This document shows, piece by piece, positions 35,751-45,773 of a stretch of DNA of 64,000 nt (position 1 is its first letter; each line of letters begins with the position of its first letter). Below the pieces are notes generated by a model, which worked only from the letters and a program-made list of their open reading frames with translations, searched no databases and was not told where the DNA came from. Source of the DNA: Pontiellaceae bacterium B12227 (GTDB lineage: Bacteria > Verrucomicrobiota > Kiritimatiellia > Kiritimatiellales > Pontiellaceae); contig JAROAZ010000013.1 of NCBI GenBank assembly GCA_029432775.1, positions 91,025 to 155,024 of the forward strand, in the 5' to 3' direction. Made by a program: the position numbers and the translations under genes.

Positions 35751-37130
35751 CTATTTTACGTAACTCTTAATTTCATCCAGACCCGAGACCGTCTGATACT
35801 GGCCTTTACAGATTTGAGTCAGTTGGCTGAAGTTCGCGGCGGAGCGTTCATCAGCCTCGACATCCTGACGTACAAATTGAACCACGTTGAGCGAGAAGTC
35901 GACCTTGCCGCTTTTTCTCTTCAGCCCACTTTTTTCCTGAACATCTTTGGGCCGATGTTGATCGGCCATCATTACGAATGCATCGGCGAAATCTTTGGGT
36001 TTGTAGTAGTAATAATCCGGTTCCGGCGGCCGTTGCGTCCCATCAAAATAGGTACGAATGATTCCGTATTCGCCGCCGGAGATGACCTTTGGGGGCTCCC
36101 CCGCAGCTTTGCGCTGTGCATTTTCCTCCGCGAGTTTCACCTTCCCTTTTGCGACATTTTCCACCCATTTTTTCCCTGCCGAGGTGCTCTGTTTCCACTC
36201 TTCCAGGGTGGGTACTTTCTGAAGTGCAACCCGCTGATGCCCCCAGGAGTTGCTCAATACAAATACAGTATCCGCCTGCTGTTGCATGGCAACCATGATG
36301 GCATCGTACCAGACCCGCCCGCCGCTCCAATGATCCCCATAAATCGATCCGCCTTTCTTCAGCGGTTTAGCAAATTTTCCGATGCGGTAATCCCCCCACT
36401 TGTTCACACCACCCGGTCCCAGCGTTTGGATTCCAAAGTTCCCCGACCTCGCCGAATCTACAGCAGAATTAAGTGGATCCAGCCAGTCTTTGGTTTTTTT
36501 CGCATTCGCATCCGTGGCAGCCACCAGCGACGGAAAAAGGGTGTTTACCTGCCCCCCTTGAAAGATACAGACATTGAACAACGCTGTGGGAGGCAGCCCC
36601 TCGACAATGCGTATGAGTTCATTTTTGATGATGGTATAGGCCGGAATTCCGCCCATCTCGTCGATGAGCATATGGTTGCCCGTATCCAGAATAAGAAATA
36701 TCTTTTCGCCCTTGCCCTTGATCCCGAAAATTTCAATTTCCGGCATCGAGAACCCTAAGCCGCTTCCTCCACCAATACCTCCCGCAATTCCGCCGCCCAG
36801 TCCACCTTTCACCCCTGTGAGTTCCGGCATTTTAATATCGGGCATCGTTGAGTTCATCTTAGGCTGCACCACAATGCGCTTGCGCAGCTTCGGTTTCTTG
36901 GTGGACTTTTTCTTAATATTGACCGGCACCTGCAGTTTTTTAAGCGTCATCTTGGGTCGGTTGACCGGCTTGGCTTCAAATGCCTTCTCTTCCTTCTGAA
37001 TCACGGTCACCGCCACAAATGACAACGCGATCACGAGAAGCACCGCGTGAATACCCAAACTAACCAATGCTGCGCTCGATTTCGCATGGTTGGAAAAATA
37101 GCCCTTCTTAGATTTAGTTTTGCTCGTCAC
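35751..37130 (-). CDS. Membrane-anchored protein with degenerate VWA-like domain
   Basis: This 459-residue protein has an N-terminal cytoplasmic tail, one membrane helix (about residues 18-40) and a basic KPVNRPKMTLKKLQV stretch. A glycine-rich linker and a VWA-like domain (IFLILDTGNHMLIDEMGG) follow. The usual metal-binding DxSxS reads DTGNHM, so classic metal coordination is doubtful. I chose the GTG at 37130 because AAGGAG lies 7 nt upstream and earlier starts run into the preceding gene. It is paralogous in its N-terminal part to the protein at 27396-29237. Confidence 0.65.
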   Translation of the reverse strand: MTSKTKSKKGYFSNHAKSSAALVSLGIHAVLLVIALSFVAVTVIQKEEKAFEAKPVNRPKMTLKKLQVPVNIKKKSTKKPKLRKRIVVQPKMNSTMPDIKMPELTGVKGGLGGGIAGGIGGGSGLGFSMPEIEIFGIKGKGEKIFLILDTGNHMLIDEMGGIPAYTIIKNELIRIVEGLPPTALFNVCIFQGGQVNTLFPSLVAATDANAKKTKDWLDPLNSAVDSARSGNFGIQTLGPGGVNKWGDYRIGKFAKPLKKGGSIYGDHWSGGRVWYDAIMVAMQQQADTVFVLSNSWGHQRVALQKVPTLEEWKQSTSAGKKWVENVAKGKVKLAEENAQRKAAGEPPKVISGGEYGIIRTYFDGTQRPPEPDYYYYKPKDFADAFVMMADQHRPKDVQEKSGLKRKSGKVDFSLNVVQFVRQDVEADERSAANFSQLTQICKGQYQTVSGLDEIKSYVK

Positions 37131-37167
37131 TTCTCTACTCCTTCGTTGACAAATTGTTGATTTAACC

Positions 37168-39540
37168 TCATTCGACCCTGAGGCGAATGAACTGTTCCGG
37201 ATGCTCTTCAATGGAGACGCGGTTGGTAACGAAATCCATTTCGGCATCGATGGAACCGAAGCCGGCATCGACTACCCCAATGGAGTTCCAATCATTGGAA
37301 ACCAGGTTGGTTGTGATCTCGACGCTGTAGTCCAGACCACGCGTCTGATAATCGTTCCGGCGGCGATCTACATAGGAGGCGGAGCCTCCACCTATATTTT
37401 CTCCAACAATTGGAAGAACCGCATCGGCATCATCGTATTGACCTGAATTCATTAGCCGGGCGGCGTATTCTGCATTCACCGCGGCGGGAAACAATACGAG
37501 ATCATCGAGCAGAATGCTTCCGTATTCCTTTCGGGTTAGCGTAAGCGTTGATACGCCGAAATGGTAAACGGTCTCGCGGCTAAGATAATCGGTGGATAAA
37601 ATAAAAGGAGATGGACCGCCGTTGCGATAGATCCGCAGGTCGGAACCGTTGTAACTGATTACCAAATGATTAAGTAAAGCTCGGTCAATTTCCCCAACGA
37701 AATGCGTGATGCCCCGGTGTTTAAGGAAAAGGTCCGTGCCCGCTGCAACCCAAAGGGCCCAACCGACTCCTTCCGGATTTCCTTTGTATAGAATCCCGTC
37801 CACACCGGTTGCTCCGGCAATAAAAGAGAACGTGAGGGAAAAAGAAGTTCCACTGATTGGACGCGGATCCAGCTCCAGCACAGCGTCGCTACCGCGCAGA
37901 TCAAGTGCCAGACCGTTTCTGCCGGCGGCATAACCGGCCGTCCCGAGCAGTAGCCCATTCCGAGTGTTGGAAGAGCCGCTGCTGTCCAGCACACTTTTTT
38001 CAAATTCCAATGAGCAGATCACGCCCTCGCTCTCCGCGATATCTCCGCGCAAAAGCAGCGTATTAAAACAGGATGCAGGAAGCCCTGCGCTATTCCCGAG
38101 ATTGGCAGGAACCCCATCGTAAACCGGCCAGCTGGCCCAGGCGTATCGCACGGCCACCGGATTCGTTATCCCGGCCACCGACACGGTATTCCCGGCGACG
38201 GTTGCAGAGGCGCGGTGCCAGGCTCCCGCCTGGTCCGCGAGTTCAAATCCAGTGATGTCCTCGCCGTCCAACGTCTGCAAACCCGATTCGCAGTGCGTGA
38301 AGACCACCTCAATGGTGTCCCCGGCGATGGCATACTCGGAAAACAACGGGCCACTGTATTCTACCGCATCGCCATACGCGATTGCTTTGGCGGCCAGGGC
38401 CATGCGCTCCCCCACTTTTCTTTTCGAATCATTCGTTACCGGATGAATACTCGTATCCGTGTTGTCATTCTGAACCACCAACGCGGTATTGGGCAGACGC
38501 AGCGCCTGCCGCTGCGCATCCTGCACATAGATCCAATTTTCCGTGTCGGTTTTAATCGAGGCAATTTGCACCGTGATGAATGGAAGCGCTCCCTGGTCCC
38601 ACTCCGCTCGCCAACTCTGGATCAGCGTCTCCAACAGGGATTGATAGGTCCGACCGGCGGTCTCGTCCTGATTGGCCGTATTGCTCTCTCCCTGATACCA
38701 GGTAAATCCCTTGATTCCGTATGGAATGAGCGGTTTGAGATTATACAGATAGCACCAAACCGGGCGGATGTTATCGGGCACGTTAATCGTTGACCAGTTC
38801 TCCGCATGATCCATGACAAACTGTAGATACTCCTCCCGAAGTAGATCCTGCCAGTCGAGATTGGTATGGAGGGCATCAGCGCTTAACCAGCCTTCAACGG
38901 GGGTGGCCCCCACCTGTACCTGGATGATGCCCATTGGAATATTTTTATCCTGATGCAACGTGATCCCCATAAAATAGCCGGTGGCGGAAAATGATTGGGT
39001 ACCTTTACTTCCGCAGGAAAACCATTTGCCGGTACGGGAAGCGGGGCCGTGTCTCAAATCCCCATGTTTGAAAAAGCGCACCTGATTCAACGTCTCGACC
39101 TGACATCCCGGATTCGCGGTCATATGTTCCTTCAGCGAAACCCCGGCGTTGGACTGCCCGGAAACAATCCATACGTCGCCGAGCAATACATTCGTGAATG
39201 AGTTGGTGACGGCGTCATTGTAGATCACGGTAAGGGTCTGTGGATCAGCGTTCGCGCTCATCGGGGGGAGCCGAACCGACCACTGTTCCTCGGCCGCAAC
39301 CGTGTCCGCACGGTGGGTGTCCAGCAGGACCGTTACCGCGGTGCCGTCCGGCGCGGTTCCCCAAACCGGCAGAGAAATCTCCCGTTGAAGCACCATGCCG
39401 CTGGTGAATACATCGGCGGTCCGAAAGGACGGCAAATTCTCCGAGGGGCTCGGTAACTTTTGCTGCTCGGCAGGAGAATCCGCGTGGGCGTTACCAGCCA
39501 TCGCCACGCCTAAAGCCAGCATTAACAATCCTTTCGGCAT
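37168..39540 (-). CDS. Sialate O-acetylesterase-like protein with LamG and C-terminal tail
   Basis: This 790-residue secreted protein begins with a signal peptide (MPKGLLMLALGVAMAGNAHA). An SGNH esterase domain of the sialate O-acetylesterase type follows, with GDVWIVSGQSN and an Asp-His region DTSIHP. A LamG-like domain (about residues 535-690) and the shared C-terminal tail come after. It probably removes acetyl groups from sugars. The ATG at 39540 has AAAGGA about 10 nt upstream. Palindrome copies lie at 37286 (exact), 37401 (near) and 37958 (near). Confidence 0.8.
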   Translation of the reverse strand: MPKGLLMLALGVAMAGNAHADSPAEQQKLPSPSENLPSFRTADVFTSGMVLQREISLPVWGTAPDGTAVTVLLDTHRADTVAAEEQWSVRLPPMSANADPQTLTVIYNDAVTNSFTNVLLGDVWIVSGQSNAGVSLKEHMTANPGCQVETLNQVRFFKHGDLRHGPASRTGKWFSCGSKGTQSFSATGYFMGITLHQDKNIPMGIIQVQVGATPVEGWLSADALHTNLDWQDLLREEYLQFVMDHAENWSTINVPDNIRPVWCYLYNLKPLIPYGIKGFTWYQGESNTANQDETAGRTYQSLLETLIQSWRAEWDQGALPFITVQIASIKTDTENWIYVQDAQRQALRLPNTALVVQNDNTDTSIHPVTNDSKRKVGERMALAAKAIAYGDAVEYSGPLFSEYAIAGDTIEVVFTHCESGLQTLDGEDITGFELADQAGAWHRASATVAGNTVSVAGITNPVAVRYAWASWPVYDGVPANLGNSAGLPASCFNTLLLRGDIAESEGVICSLEFEKSVLDSSGSSNTRNGLLLGTAGYAAGRNGLALDLRGSDAVLELDPRPISGTSFSLTFSFIAGATGVDGILYKGNPEGVGWALWVAAGTDLFLKHRGITHFVGEIDRALLNHLVISYNGSDLRIYRNGGPSPFILSTDYLSRETVYHFGVSTLTLTRKEYGSILLDDLVLFPAAVNAEYAARLMNSGQYDDADAVLPIVGENIGGGSASYVDRRRNDYQTRGLDYSVEITTNLVSNDWNSIGVVDAGFGSIDAEMDFVTNRVSIEEHPEQFIRLRVE
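37286..37300. repeat. 15-bp palindrome copy in a C-terminal tail
   Basis: TTCCAATCATTGGAA is read on the minus strand as SNDWN in the tail domain. Confidence 0.8.
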
Positions 39541-39679
39541 TGGTATATTTCCTTTCTGCAGAACTCTTCCTCCGTGCGGACGGCTCGTAGAGCCATCCTT
39601 ACCCTCTATACGGGCCCACAACCCACTTCTTCGATTCAGCCTCTGGACCAGGCAGTTTGCCAAGGTTGAAGCCATTTTA

Positions 39680-41059
39680 CTACAGATCGGCCCCACCGGA
39701 ATACGGATAGTTCACGTTCTTAGCGCTCTCCACTGCAAGGATTTTGTTCATGCGTTCGACCACTTCCGGATGCTGCCCCGCAACATCCTTGGTTTCATAA
39801 AGATCATTTTTCAAGTCGTAGAGTTCGGTTTTGTTTTTTTGGTTGTAGCGCACCGCTTTCCAGTCGCCCTCACGAACCGCCTGGCGGAAACCCGCTTGTT
39901 TCCCATTTGCGTGCTGCAATTCCCAATAGAGGTGGTCATGCTTTTTTTGCGGCTTGCCAAGTACGTCTGAAAGGAAAGAGATGCCATCGGTCTGATCGGG
40001 CGTAGCGATCCCGGCCACTTCGGCCAACGTCGGCATAATGTCGTAAAAGATTGCGGGATGATCCGACAGACCTTGCCGCGACTTGCCCTTCCAATACACG
40101 ATGCCCGGCACGCGGACGCCGCCTTCGTACATGTCGCGTTTATATCCATTCAATCCATTCGAACTATTGAAAAAAGTCCGGTCGTGTTTTCCTTCCCCGT
40201 GCGGCCCATTGTCGCTGGTGAACAGGATGAATGTATTGTCGAGTTCCCCCATCGCCTCCAGCTTATCGAACAGCCGCTGAATCTGCTCGTCGAGCATGGT
40301 AATGCGCGACGCATGGCGGCGTTCAATTTCCGGCCAGCCGTGTTCTTTGTAGTTTTCCGTCTCGCGCAGAAAAAACTCGTGCGCGTGCGGACTGCGGTAG
40401 GACATGAACAGGAAGAGCGGCTTTTCCGCATCGCGCTGTTCATCCAGGAATTTCAGCATAATGTCGGTGCGAAATTCATCCAGACAATCGTTTTTTTTGT
40501 AATCGTGAAAAATTTTACTTTCGCGCCCGTTCACCCAATGATCCCGTTCATCGAACTCACCGCCTTCGGCCATCGGCCCCCACTGCTCCTGCACCGCGAA
40601 ATCAAAGCCACGCCCCGCCGCCCACGTCGAAACATCCTGAGGAATACCGAGGTGCCATTTTCCGATGAAAGCCGTCTGATATCCTGCACCTTTCAGCATT
40701 TCCGCAATGGTGATCTCGCTCTTTTTCAGCGCAACACGATCCCACGATCCGTTCACTGGATAGAAGCCTTTGTTGCCGCGGATCGTTGCATGCCCCGCAT
40801 GAATACCCGTCATCAGCACCCCGCGCGAAGGCGAACATACCGAGGTGCCCGCATAGAAATCGGTAAAGCGCAGCCCCTTCGCGGCCAGCGCATCAATATT
40901 CGGGGTTTTAATAACTTCCTGCCCGTAACACCCCAACTCGCCATAGCCCATGTCATCCGCCAGCAGGATAATAATATTGGGCTTTCGTTCTTCAGTCGCT
41001 ACCGCGTACAAACCAGCAGAAAGCGCGCACGCGAAAATAAGCATCCTAGTCCTATTCAT
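39680..41059 (-). CDS. Secreted sulfatase (S1 family, Cys-type)
   Basis: This formylglycine-dependent sulfatase removes sulfate esters from the locus glycan. A signal peptide precedes PNIIILLADDMGYGELGCYG, the metal-binding start. The activation motif CSPSRGVLMTG carries the modified cysteine (residue 75). Later GYQTAFIGKWHLG and FTSDNGPHGEG supply further active-site residues. I prefer the ATG at 41059, which has GAGG 6 nt upstream. The ATG at 41071 overlaps the preceding stop as ATGA. The S1 subfamily is not assigned. Confidence 0.92.
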   Translation of the reverse strand: MNRTRMLIFACALSAGLYAVATEERKPNIIILLADDMGYGELGCYGQEVIKTPNIDALAAKGLRFTDFYAGTSVCSPSRGVLMTGIHAGHATIRGNKGFYPVNGSWDRVALKKSEITIAEMLKGAGYQTAFIGKWHLGIPQDVSTWAAGRGFDFAVQEQWGPMAEGGEFDERDHWVNGRESKIFHDYKKNDCLDEFRTDIMLKFLDEQRDAEKPLFLFMSYRSPHAHEFFLRETENYKEHGWPEIERRHASRITMLDEQIQRLFDKLEAMGELDNTFILFTSDNGPHGEGKHDRTFFNSSNGLNGYKRDMYEGGVRVPGIVYWKGKSRQGLSDHPAIFYDIMPTLAEVAGIATPDQTDGISFLSDVLGKPQKKHDHLYWELQHANGKQAGFRQAVREGDWKAVRYNQKNKTELYDLKNDLYETKDVAGQHPEVVERMNKILAVESAKNVNYPYSGGADL

Positions 41060-41067
41060 AGTGGTCC

Positions 41068-44000
41068 TCATTCCATTCTTAGTCGAATATACCGTTCCTT
41101 AAACTCTTCAGTGGAGACGCGGTTGGTAACCGAATCTATTTCGATGTCGATGGAGCCGGAACCAACATCAAGCACGCCGTTGGTGTTCCAAATATTGGAA
41201 ACCAAATTGGTGGTGGCTTCGACCGTGTAGTCCAGTCCGCGTGCTTGGTAATCGCTACGGCGGCGATAGACATAGGAGGCTGAGCCTCCACCCACATTTA
41301 TTCCAAACATTGGGAGAATGGCCGCAGCGTCGGCGATCGTTGGATCGCCACCGAGTAGATATTCAGTCCAGTTATCCATGCCGTCGGGTTCGAGGTCGGC
41401 GGAGTTCCAGGCATTGGAACCATAGAGCCCGAAGCTGGCGGCCCACTCGTCGAAGTTCCCGAGCCCGGACACCGCGATCGCCACATTGTCGAATCCGCCG
41501 GAAGCCGTCGTTCCTACGGTGGCCCGCAATTCAAAGACGGCGTGCTCGCCGGGAGCGAGGGAGGAATCGGCGAGATTGGTCAGCGCGACCGCGAAATCAT
41601 CATAGTCTCCCTGAATCCATCCGGTGAGCGTCAATGCACTGAAGTTCGCAAGCGGCGTATTAGTTGATACGGAGGAGAGATCGCCGGAGCGATAGAAAAC
41701 AGCCACGTTGCTTGGCGATGCTTCGTACCATTGACCATAATCGAAACACAGGGTTTCCAGTTTCAGGGTTGATCCGGTGTTATTGGTGACCGATACGCTG
41801 ATCAAGCCCGTGGCCGGACTATCATCATAATCTTTCACCTGATAGGCATCGTTCGGCGCCGTTGATGCACCACCGTATCCGGCATCGGGCCCGAAATAGC
41901 CGTCCAGAGAACCGGCATTATCACGAATCCCCTGGCTGCTTGGGACAATGAGTCCATCAATTCCGGTGATGGCCAGCGACGGCGCGGTTCCGCCATCCCA
42001 GGCAATGCCCATCACGGTGGTGGTGATCGGCAATCGTTTCTTGAGCGTGAGCACGCGGACGGAACCGGCGGGGATCGCCAGGCTTACCGCATCGGTATCT
42101 GCGGAGATTGTTCCGAGCGGCGTGGTTTGCGATCCAAACTGATCATAGACATCCCACACGCCATCGGCAGCGCCTTTCATCAGATTCACTGCACGAGGAG
42201 TCGGGGTGAGCACGTTGGAATCCATTGCGAGAACAAATAATGTATTCGGATCATTCTTGTTTTCGGTCACCTGCCAAAAGCATTCGCCGTCCACATAGAA
42301 AAGCATGTTGGTTCGCTGCGCCATCAGCTCGGCGGCGATGGTGTCGCGGGCGGTTTCCAATGATTGGAACTCGGCCCAGGTGTCGACATCGGTTTCATAG
42401 GCGCGGCTGCACCAGGCATGGGCCTCGGCCTCGGCACGCGAGGCGTGCGGAATGATCGGAACAAACCCGCAGGGCGAGGTTGGCAGCAGGTTGTCCCAGC
42501 GACGCTCGGTCCCGTGCAGAATAGCGGTGATGTCGAAATCGGGCACCTCGGTATAGGCATCCCAGCAGCTCAGGCCGTTAAGCACATAAGTCTGCGGCCG
42601 CGCGTCGGTGGCGTATTTTGTGAAGTCCGACTTAATCGCATTCAACCCCAGCGAATCGGTGTTCGGCGTCGGCAGGGCGGCGACGACGGGCGAAATGCCT
42701 TTGAGCTGGTTGCGATCCGGTCCGTTCGGATACACGCCGGCTTCGACCATTTTAAGGAAGTTCCAAACGCCCTGCCGATACGGGTTGGCCAAATCCAGTT
42801 CGGGGTCGGAGGTGTCGCCGCGCTCATAGAGCGGGTTTTCCTGGTTCACAATGGAGGTGATGCGGAAGATGTCCGCGCCCAGCGAATACTGCGAAAGCAT
42901 GTGGCGCAATACAACGTGCCCGTTACGCACCCCGCCCCACTCCGCGATGCGGTTGGGCGTCAGGTTGTCGCCGATCAGGCTGGAACACCATCCATCCACA
43001 GAACCGTTGAGCCAGAGGCCGACTTGCTCCGCATAGGAAAATTCCGGCAGCGTGTTGTTGGAACATTCGATGCCTGGAGTAAAAACCTTTTTGTATGCCG
43101 GCCACCAGGCCGATGCCTGCGTGGGAGTCATGCCCGAAAAAATCGGCCCTTTCGAGGTCATCACCAGCCTCGGCGGATCGATGCCGAGCGTTGCCGCACG
43201 GGCGATCACCGCGTCCATGTGCGGCATGTAGGTGTCGGGGATTGAGGAGTCGCCTTGCTCGCCGGTCAGCCCCATCAGGTAGCAAACTCCGTCGACCACC
43301 GAGGCCTCGAAGCAGTCGGCCAGGGTCTCCGGGGACATATGCACCACATCGTGGTGGCCGATCGATACACAGAAATAAACCCCACGCTGCGCCAGCGCCG
43401 CGCAAAATGCTTCCACACCCTCAGCCGTAATATCGGGATCGGTCGAATGCACCCCCTCGCCCCAAATTTTTGTGCCGTACATACTGGAAACAAACCGGAC
43501 GCGTTCGGGATCATAACCGGGCATTCCGCCCAACCGGTCACGCGCCTCCTGCACGGCCGCCAACGTATCGTCGGCATGGAACTCAATATTTGCCGGTGTC
43601 ATTTCCCAGCCCAGATGGGAGCGAAAATAGTTAATGTAAGAGATCGTCCGGCCCGCGTTCGCGACCGTCCCGTCAAACCCGTCGATGTCGTCTTCCAGAT
43701 CATCGAGCGTATCGCGCACCGCGCCGAGCACGCCGTTTCCATCGATGTGTTTTGCATCCTCTTTCCACATTCCGTTGGAGAGATCCACCACATAGAAATG
43801 GTCATCACCGTGCGCGGGTCCAGCGAGCACCATTTTATCTGGACCGCCGTTGCGATCTTCGAGCCGCGCGCCATCGGTAAAGTGATAGAGCGTGTGGGCA
43901 TAGCTGTAGTCGATGATGCGGAACCGGTCGGTATCGACAGAGCGGGTCACGTCGTAGTCCACCAGATAAAGATCGTCACCATAGAGGGTGAACATTTCAC

Positions 44001-45660
44001 CGTTGGTGAGCCCATCGTGAAAATTGCCGGGAACGCCTTGCTGCAACTGATAATATGTTGTGGGCGTGGGCTCCGCGAAATCTTCGTATTCGGAAAGATA
44101 CAGTTTTTCTCCCTCCGGAAGCGCCGCAGACAGAATCGTATTGGTTCCCCCATTTTCCGGATGCATCACGCCCCAGTTCGCGACGACCTCATCATCGCCG
44201 TCGCCATCCATGTCGTACACCCAGGCGGTCTGCTTTTCGGTCCAGCCCATGCCGGGGCTCGCATTGATTCGGCCCACGTCATCCTCCATCGGTTCGGTGA
44301 GATCCCAATAGGCAGGCCGCGCTAGCGTGTCCAGATCGTAGATTTCGATGTAGCGATAAGCGTCATAGCCCTTCATGCTGTAAAAGATCATCACTTCGTC
44401 GCCGCCGACGCCGTCGAAGTTGCCAACGGCCAGACGGCGGATGATGCCCACGTTGTCCGGGCGAACGGTGCCAATCGGTGTTCCAGTTTCATCATAAAAA
44501 TGGAGGTCGCCGTCCACCCCGCCGGAAATGACTCGCGCATCGCCGTTCGACTTTTTCCCTACCCCCACACAATAGAGCGCGCCGTCGCTGATCGGCCAGT
44601 CGCCTCGTTGCGTTCCATCTTCCGAATAAATACGCAGATGGCCGTCCGTGCCGGGTACCAGCACTTCCTCCGCGCTGTTATCCTGATCAATATCCGCCGT
44701 CTCGATCATGATTGCAAAATTCGGCAGGTCCACCTGCCAACGCTGGTTGTCGGCGGCGGGATCAGTAATATCGACCGGGCGATTGAACGCAATGAGCTTT
44801 TCATCGACGGACATGGCGACCACATAATCCTTTGCGCCCACGCCGTCAAAGTCGGCAGTGCGGACATGGATCAGGTTGTTGCTTTGCGTGTTGTAGGGAA
44901 TAAAGCCTTCCCGCGGCCACTCTTCTTGTGAGCTTGTGACAACAGCGCTGACAGTGATGTTGTCGTAAAATGCGCCGCTGCTGCTGTTGACGCCGGCCAG
45001 GCGGATGCTGCGGAGATGCGACATGCCGGAATTCCGATAGGCCATGCCGCTGGTCAGCACGACCCCGTCGTAGGAAATGTCCATTGTCGTTTCGTGCAGC
45101 GTAAGTTCCAATGTTTGGAATTTAGAACTGTTCGGCATATCCACCGAATAGGTGTTTACATCCCCGGAGCTTCCGAGATAGTGCTCGCTTCCCAGGGAAT
45201 TCACATAACCCACGCGCTGTGCGTTCACATGCGAGAAGCCGGCGGTAATGCGGATGTCGAAAAGCTCATTCCCAAGGGAGTCGAACCCGACGATTTTCTG
45301 CGGCTTCAAATTGGACTCGCTGGTCGAAGCATCGCCGGTGCGGCGCATATAGGTATCCAGCGAAATGGTTATCCCGTTGTTGGTCAGGATTGCGGTCGTG
45401 GAAAAGTTTGCCGTAAAACGGTATTCTCCCGTATCGGCCAACAGTGCCTTATTGCCGCTGCCGGAGCGGATGTCCGATTCCTGATCGTCAGCCACCGTCC
45501 ACGAGCCGACTGCGGTTCCGGCATTCAGATTGGCGGACGTGACGGTATCATTGATGAGCGCCGAGCCTTCAAAGTCGGAATCGAAAACGATCGCAGCCTG
45601 CGTGGAACCGGCAGCCGTCAACAGCCCGAGAACAATAATTATATTTAACACTATTTTCAT
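41068..45660 (-). CDS. Very large secreted multidomain protein, putative glycoside hydrolase
   Basis: This roughly 1530-residue protein has a signal peptide and then module B (ADFEGSA-type, LamG-like, about residues 12-220). A region with FG-GAP/VCBS-like blades follows (AVGNFDGVGGDEVMIFYS, VYDMDGDGDDEVVAN). A possible TIM-barrel region comes next (LGGMPGYDPERVRFVSSMYG ... VYFCVSIGHHDVVHM), then module A (DGYFGPDAGYGG...GGFDNVAIAV). A Ca-type linker (DLEPDGMDNWTEYLLGGDP) leads to the shared C-terminal tail. The propeller plus barrel order recalls lambda-carrageenases (GH150), but I cannot confirm this. ATG 45660 begins the signal peptide. Palindromes lie at 41186, 41405, 42355 and 45106. Confidence 0.6.
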   Translation of the reverse strand: MKIVLNIIIVLGLLTAAGSTQAAIVFDSDFEGSALINDTVTSANLNAGTAVGSWTVADDQESDIRSGSGNKALLADTGEYRFTANFSTTAILTNNGITISLDTYMRRTGDASTSESNLKPQKIVGFDSLGNELFDIRITAGFSHVNAQRVGYVNSLGSEHYLGSSGDVNTYSVDMPNSSKFQTLELTLHETTMDISYDGVVLTSGMAYRNSGMSHLRSIRLAGVNSSSGAFYDNITVSAVVTSSQEEWPREGFIPYNTQSNNLIHVRTADFDGVGAKDYVVAMSVDEKLIAFNRPVDITDPAADNQRWQVDLPNFAIMIETADIDQDNSAEEVLVPGTDGHLRIYSEDGTQRGDWPISDGALYCVGVGKKSNGDARVISGGVDGDLHFYDETGTPIGTVRPDNVGIIRRLAVGNFDGVGGDEVMIFYSMKGYDAYRYIEIYDLDTLARPAYWDLTEPMEDDVGRINASPGMGWTEKQTAWVYDMDGDGDDEVVANWGVMHPENGGTNTILSAALPEGEKLYLSEYEDFAEPTPTTYYQLQQGVPGNFHDGLTNGEMFTLYGDDLYLVDYDVTRSVDTDRFRIIDYSYAHTLYHFTDGARLEDRNGGPDKMVLAGPAHGDDHFYVVDLSNGMWKEDAKHIDGNGVLGAVRDTLDDLEDDIDGFDGTVANAGRTISYINYFRSHLGWEMTPANIEFHADDTLAAVQEARDRLGGMPGYDPERVRFVSSMYGTKIWGEGVHSTDPDITAEGVEAFCAALAQRGVYFCVSIGHHDVVHMSPETLADCFEASVVDGVCYLMGLTGEQGDSSIPDTYMPHMDAVIARAATLGIDPPRLVMTSKGPIFSGMTPTQASAWWPAYKKVFTPGIECSNNTLPEFSYAEQVGLWLNGSVDGWCSSLIGDNLTPNRIAEWGGVRNGHVVLRHMLSQYSLGADIFRITSIVNQENPLYERGDTSDPELDLANPYRQGVWNFLKMVEAGVYPNGPDRNQLKGISPVVAALPTPNTDSLGLNAIKSDFTKYATDARPQTYVLNGLSCWDAYTEVPDFDITAILHGTERRWDNLLPTSPCGFVPIIPHASRAEAEAHAWCSRAYETDVDTWAEFQSLETARDTIAAELMAQRTNMLFYVDGECFWQVTENKNDPNTLFVLAMDSNVLTPTPRAVNLMKGAADGVWDVYDQFGSQTTPLGTISADTDAVSLAIPAGSVRVLTLKKRLPITTTVMGIAWDGGTAPSLAITGIDGLIVPSSQGIRDNAGSLDGYFGPDAGYGGASTAPNDAYQVKDYDDSPATGLISVSVTNNTGSTLKLETLCFDYGQWYEASPSNVAVFYRSGDLSSVSTNTPLANFSALTLTGWIQGDYDDFAVALTNLADSSLAPGEHAVFELRATVGTTASGGFDNVAIAVSGLGNFDEWAASFGLYGSNAWNSADLEPDGMDNWTEYLLGGDPTIADAAAILPMFGINVGGGSASYVYRRRSDYQARGLDYTVEATTNLVSNIWNTNGVLDVGSGSIDIEIDSVTNRVSTEEFKERYIRLRME
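41186..41200. repeat. 15-bp palindrome copy in a C-terminal tail
   Basis: TTCCAAATATTGGAA is read on the minus strand as SNIWN, at the same tail position as the copies at 37286 and 45892 but with different central bases. Confidence 0.8.
41405..41419. repeat. 15-bp palindrome copy
   Basis: TTCCAGGCATTGGAA is read on the minus strand as SNAWN in the Ca-type linker. Confidence 0.8.
42355..42369. repeat. 15-bp palindrome copy
   Basis: TTCCAATGATTGGAA is read on the minus strand as FQSLE in the large secreted protein. Confidence 0.8.
45106..45120. repeat. 15-bp palindrome copy
   Basis: TTCCAATGTTTGGAA is read on the minus strand as FQTLE in module B. Confidence 0.8.
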
Positions 45661-45742
45661 ACGCTTGATTCTCAATTCGTATTCCGCCTGATCCATCTTC
45701 GGAGAGTCATCACAAATATACTACGGGCATTGCTAAAGAGCT

Positions 45743-45762
45743 ACTGGTGAAACCTCTAGTAC
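45743..45762. promoter_or_regulatory. Candidate regulatory motif, locus copy 3
   Basis: ACTGGTGAAACCTCTAGTAC lies about 80 bp upstream of the large secreted protein gene. Confidence 0.4.
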
Positions 45763-45773
45763 GTATGCCATCC

